A program made the translations under genes and the position numbers. Under the pieces are notes generated by a model. The model worked only from the letters and a program-made list of their open reading frames with translations, did not search any database and was not told the origin of the DNA. Below, one piece after another: positions 59,701 through 64,000 of a DNA stretch of 64,000 nt (position 1 is its first letter; each line of letters begins with the position of its first letter). The stretch comes from Gavia stellata (taxonomy: Eukaryota; Chordata; Aves; Gaviiformes; Gaviidae): contig NC_082595.1 of NCBI RefSeq assembly GCF_030936135.1, positions 102,589,334 to 102,653,333 on the forward strand, written 5' to 3'.

Positions 59701-62700
59701 TTGCAGCTTCGATGCCACAAGAAACGCCTTGGTTTTCAGTTTAGTGATGAAACTTGTGATATGGCAAGTGTAACAGAAAAATGAAGATCTGTAAAGGCCT
59801 GGTTAAGCTTTCCTTTGCTAATGTACATAGCCAGCCAGACAGGAGGAAAAACCTCTCTTCAGCTGAGATATTTAGATATATACTTAATGTCAAACATGAA
59901 AGTCATGGAAATACGACTGTGGTGTCTGGCTGCAAATATTGCAGTGAGCCTCGAACAGTGCAGTCGCAGAGCCTGATGGCCAGCCCAGACCACCCCCGGC
60001 TACAGCCCGAGCACGGAAGAGGACGGTGTCCCCCGGCCGGGTTGGCTCCCGACCTCGACCAGGCGGCCGTGGGCTGCAGGGCTGGTGCAGCAGCGACGCC
60101 TCTGCTCCATGACCGTCCAACACAGCTCAGCCTCCGCAGTGGTTGCCTAATTCTCTATCAGCCCCGTCCTTGCAGCCTGATTCCCAGATATGCCGTGCCA
60201 TCTTTGCCTACTGAAATGACTCCCTTGCAGTCTCAGCAAGGACTTGCAGGCTTGCCATTGCTCTGACGTGTTGCCATGCCCCTGTTAAACTCGCCCTGTG
60301 ATGGGGCAATGCTGCTCCAATGTCCGGTTGCTTTGTGGACACCTAGGAACAATATATCACAAATACAGATGCTCTGTTAGGTTGGACTGGTCATTACAGA
60401 GGGGAAAAGGAAAGTGTAGAAAGCGTTATCTATCCTCAGAAAGGGTGTGCTTTGCTGCCCTGTTTTATATTCTCTGCCTGTGAGGACAAGTGCCCTGTTT
60501 ACCAGCTGGAAGTGCTGGGGTTTGCCATGGTGCAGCTAGAGAGACCAAAACCTTACACTCATATTAGAGCACTTCTTGCTCTTCCCTCTGGAGGACCTTC
60601 CTCAGACCCAGGTGGCTGTGCTGAGAAAGTTGCAGTCACACAACCATGCTTGCAAATGAATTAATCGTTGTCTTCCTGGCCTGAGGGATTAATTTTATTT
60701 TAATCTCCCCTCCTCCTCAGTCCCCTGAAATTTTTACACAGAATGACATCTAAACTAAAAAGGAGGTAAGTTTAATTGTGGGGAGAAATGAGCTCCTGTA
60801 GGCAAGATTTTTCAAAGAAGCCCAAGAGTTGGCCATCTGGGAGCTTTCCTCTCCATCACTTGGCATAGGCATGGTTTGTTACCTTGAGTAAGAAGGGGCA
60901 GATTTTGATTTGGTTTGATCCACGAAACACTCATCCCTCCTGCAATAGCTCTGGGCTGCTGTAAGCCATCTGGAAGGCAAGGACATCCTACAGTGCTTCT
61001 GTATTATTTTCTTCTCAGCCACTGGCAAATCAAAGCCCCATAAGGGCTGACTTTCTAGTCAAAGAGGGGGTGCCCAGGAGGCACTTGTGTCATGAATGGA
61101 GATTTATCTTTCACCTTTTGCTGATGTAAGAGGGAGAACTCGATGCATGGAAACATGCCCTTTCCTCCATCTCTTGAATCCCGTATTTCAAACCTGCAGA
61201 AGGATTTTTAGGGATTCTCTGCTTTCAGCAGTGGGCCTTTGGGATTGGGTATAGGGGTGGAATAATTTTCTTTTGGTGCTGTCTTTGCTCTTTGTTTCAA
61301 GGCTGTCCAACATGGGAACAGCACCAGTGCAGTTGGCCTTTGCAAAAATGATCCCTCTTAGAAGAGGTGCTTTTCCCAGCAGGCAAAGGGAGCTGCAATG
61401 CTACTCCAATGAGTTCTGTGTTGGATGAGGGAAAGTGTTGTAATGCTGTAGCTCCCTCTAACCCTGCCATCCTCACTCACATCTACCAAGCCTTTAGGTG
61501 GCAGAGATATCTGTGACCCAGCTGTGACCTTCATTGCTCCAGACCACCCTTATTTTCTGCTATGCAGAACACACAGCAGGAGTAGCCTTAGCAATTAAAT
61601 GCCAAATGAGCCAAGAGTGGTCAGTCATAAAGGCACATGTGCTGGGGACCTTGTCCCAAAGGTACAACTTGCATTTTCCATGCTCTTTATCATCTTCAGT
61701 CTGCTGTTTCCCCCAAGGTATGGCTTGAAGCAATGAATCATTAAAACTGGGGTAACACTTTGGTTTTCTTTTCTCTCCGCTTCCACAGGCTGAAGGAAGA
61801 AGCTGTGTTGTGAGGTGGGGCCCCAGGGCTGAAGCTGGTAGCCAAGAATTAGCTCTTTGCCTGTGCCAGTCATTACTTTCTTTGCTTCCCTTGTCAAAGG
61901 CTGGCGGTGCCTTTGCTGGTGCACCAAGGAGGCTGTGCGAGGAGGCAGGGTGCCTTTTAAAACTCTTCAGACTCTTTGACACGGCTGATGATTTACGTGC
62001 GTGTGCTCAGGTGCTAAACGACCTTCCTCTAGACTTTGAAGTTTGGTGAATGAATAACTATCTCTCACCTGGGCAGGGCGGCAGACTTTGTGCAGTACTG
62101 AGAGCAATGATGAAACCTGCTCAGGCTTCTCGAGCATTAAGGTGACATGAAAGCAGCCTTTCCCCCTCTGACAGCAACCCTAAAACATGTCCTTTCCTTT
62201 ATGCCTGCTCCTGAAAACCCACAGGGCTGATTTTCAGTGCTTTTGTTGCCTGCTGAGCCGTTAACCCCACTGCACTCTCAGTCCTGGCATTTCTAGGCTG
62301 CAGGTGAAACCATCCAGGTCTCCAGGCTGAACCCTCCATGAGCCTTCAAGGAGGAGCACTCATTTGAGGCAATGGGACAGAGCTGGGTCTCTTAGCCCTA
62401 AAAACTAGTGGAAGGTGCCCTCTGACAGTGCTGTCAGCCGTGGCAAAGCTCACATCTTCCCTAAGACGTGGGGAAATTATGGCTTCGTTTTCAAGACAAC
62501 ATCTAGGTTTATGCATTCAGGGCTGAATCTCCATCTTTGGGTGGCCACACAGTCACTAAGCTTGATGCTAGCTGTATGTACACCTGTAAGGGATGAATTT
62601 GCCTGCTGCTGTGGTGGACTCAGCAGGCAGATAGGTCCATTTTTCCAGGAAAAGGCAGCATTGTCACCTGGTCACAATTACATGGGATTGTCCCCACCTC

Positions 62701-64000
62701 TAGGTTCCCTGCAGGCTTTAGAGGAGTGCTGGCTTTCCTAGTCCACTGATCCTCTGCCGTCTGGATTTGCTGAAGCAGTCTCCTTCCAGCCAAAGCACTT
62801 TTTTGCTATTGCATGCAGTCTATATGCCACCCAGGTGGACCAAGGGATGCCTTGCACAGATCTGTGAGCTGCTGAATTTATGCTGATTTATTTGTGCTTA
62901 TGTGAGCCCTGTCTGTAAGCGCAGGTAACACATGATGAGAGCTTTGCCAAGTGCTTGTCCTGAGGATGGAGACTGTGAGGTGCAGCAATGAGGGAGGGCA
63001 CCTACCTTCCCAACACAAGTTACAGCCAGCCGCACGTCGTTGTTCACTGCCTGGTTTGGAGACTGGGCTGTTGTTACCGAATTAGTGTGACCAACAAGCC
63101 AGCTGAGCTCTCAGGAGACTCTGAGTGGATGTGCCAAGGAAGGACCAGCCCTAAAAATCGCATGTACTCTCATTCTTGACATCAGTTGCCTTTCACTCAG
63201 CACAGAGTCAGAAAACTGCAAGATCTCTCTGCAAAGAGAAATTGCCACTGGCAAAACACAACCCTTAGTGACTTTGCACTCATACAGAAAAGTTTGAGTT
63301 CAAACAAAATCATCTTTCCTGCTTCTGTGGGTCATATGGCTGCAAGTACATTAGATTAGTCCCTCTGTTGCCGTTGGAATGCTGTAAAAGAGAGCTTCGC
63401 TGTGGAAGATGGGCAGTGTTTGCTCCTGACATGGCCAAGGCCAGTTGCTTGGCCTCAGGAGCCCAGGGGAGCCCTGTGTCATAGGACAGCCTCTCAGGCA
63501 GAATTCAGGATTACAAAGTCTCTGCCTGCCTTATGTAACAAGTTGTATAATGCTTCATTGGGCAAAGAATACCTGAATTTTGAGTTTGCGCAGAAAAATA
63601 CAGCAAGTAGGTGGGTTAAAAAGATGAAACTTCTATAATTAACTTCAATATCTATGTCATGTTACTAGTTTGACATGGCAACTTGGACACATGTGCCTAA
63701 TCTCACTGTGCTTTTTCAGTCTCTCCTACTTGGTTATGCATAACAGTAAGTAATGGGCAGGTCCATGTTGCACAGAAGATGCTTGGGGAAGTGCCTGTGA
63801 GGAAATGCCTGTGCGTCAGAGGGCTCGACGACAGGCATCATATGTGCCACAGACTGCTTGGAGCATGTTCAGTGCCAGACTGAGGCTGTGAAAGGAGTCC
63901 TGGAGTTCAGTCATACCCACAGCACCTACCTGTTCAGTCCTCATCAGGAATCGTCTTTGATTTTCTTCCTCCTGATCCACTCAGTTATGCCTTTCTCCTG
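53779..64000. other. Intergenic to the right edge, no gene seen
   Basis: I found no exon with convincing similarity. The next gene expected from vertebrate synteny (HS1BP3) was looked for and not found. A 24-base T run lies at 56509-56532. G+C-rich patches around 54620-54960 and 58020-58200 give overlapping open frames that look random. No further CR1, tRNA or satellite was recognised. Confidence 0.5.
56509..56532 (+). repeat. Homopolymer T run
   Basis: Twenty-four consecutive T, preceded by other T/A runs. On the minus strand this would be a poly(A) tract, but the sequence to its right shows no recognisable retrocopy. Confidence 0.9.

Overview
The window looks like bird nuclear DNA. It carries several CR1 non-LTR retrotransposon copies that end in the typical ATTCTATG/GATTCTGT 8-bp repeats, vertebrate split-gene structure, and a CpG-island gene coding for RHOB. 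The species cannot be told from the sequence alone. Two vertebrate genes are certain, and their order (SLC7A15 then RHOB) agrees with the SLC7A15-RHOB neighbourhood I recall from mammals such as mouse.

Layout. (1) 1-9.7 kb: the 3' half of an SLC7-family amino-acid transporter, best called SLC7A15 from synteny. Five exons with intact splice sites and matching phases encode the last 236 residues (membrane segments 7-12) and end in a stop and a poly(A) signal. The N-terminal exons lie to the left of the window. (2) 9.7-35 kb: a gene-free stretch with CR1 copies in both orientations. One is a long CR1 at 16.0-18.2 kb with about 620 open codons of reverse transcriptase ORF. It also holds a 29-bp minisatellite, a 61-nt near-perfect palindrome, and one of two inverted copies of an unclassified LTR-like repeat (5.0-5.5 kb and 29.1-30.0 kb). 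(3) 35.07-35.66 kb, minus strand: an intronless, strongly diverged Rho GTPase copy with one in-frame stop and a lost CAAX cysteine. It carries residues typical of RHOB and lies about 6.8 kb upstream of RHOB in head-to-head orientation. (4) 41.4-44.5 kb: the RHOB CpG island, promoter (three CCAAT motifs, two TATA-like boxes), single-exon coding region of 196 residues, and a long 3' UTR with duplicated AU-rich elements and microRNA seed matches. (5) 44.5-64 kb: no gene recognised, only short CR1 tails and simple repeats.

SLC7A15 would be a plasma-membrane amino-acid exchanger and RHOB a stress-inducible endosomal/plasma-membrane GTPase. Nothing suggests they act in one pathway. The most unusual item is the Rho copy at 35 kb: about half its residues differ from RHOB, yet the reading frame is kept from end to end with a single stop. 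That pattern suggests a paralog that was under selection and died recently, or one that is still used.
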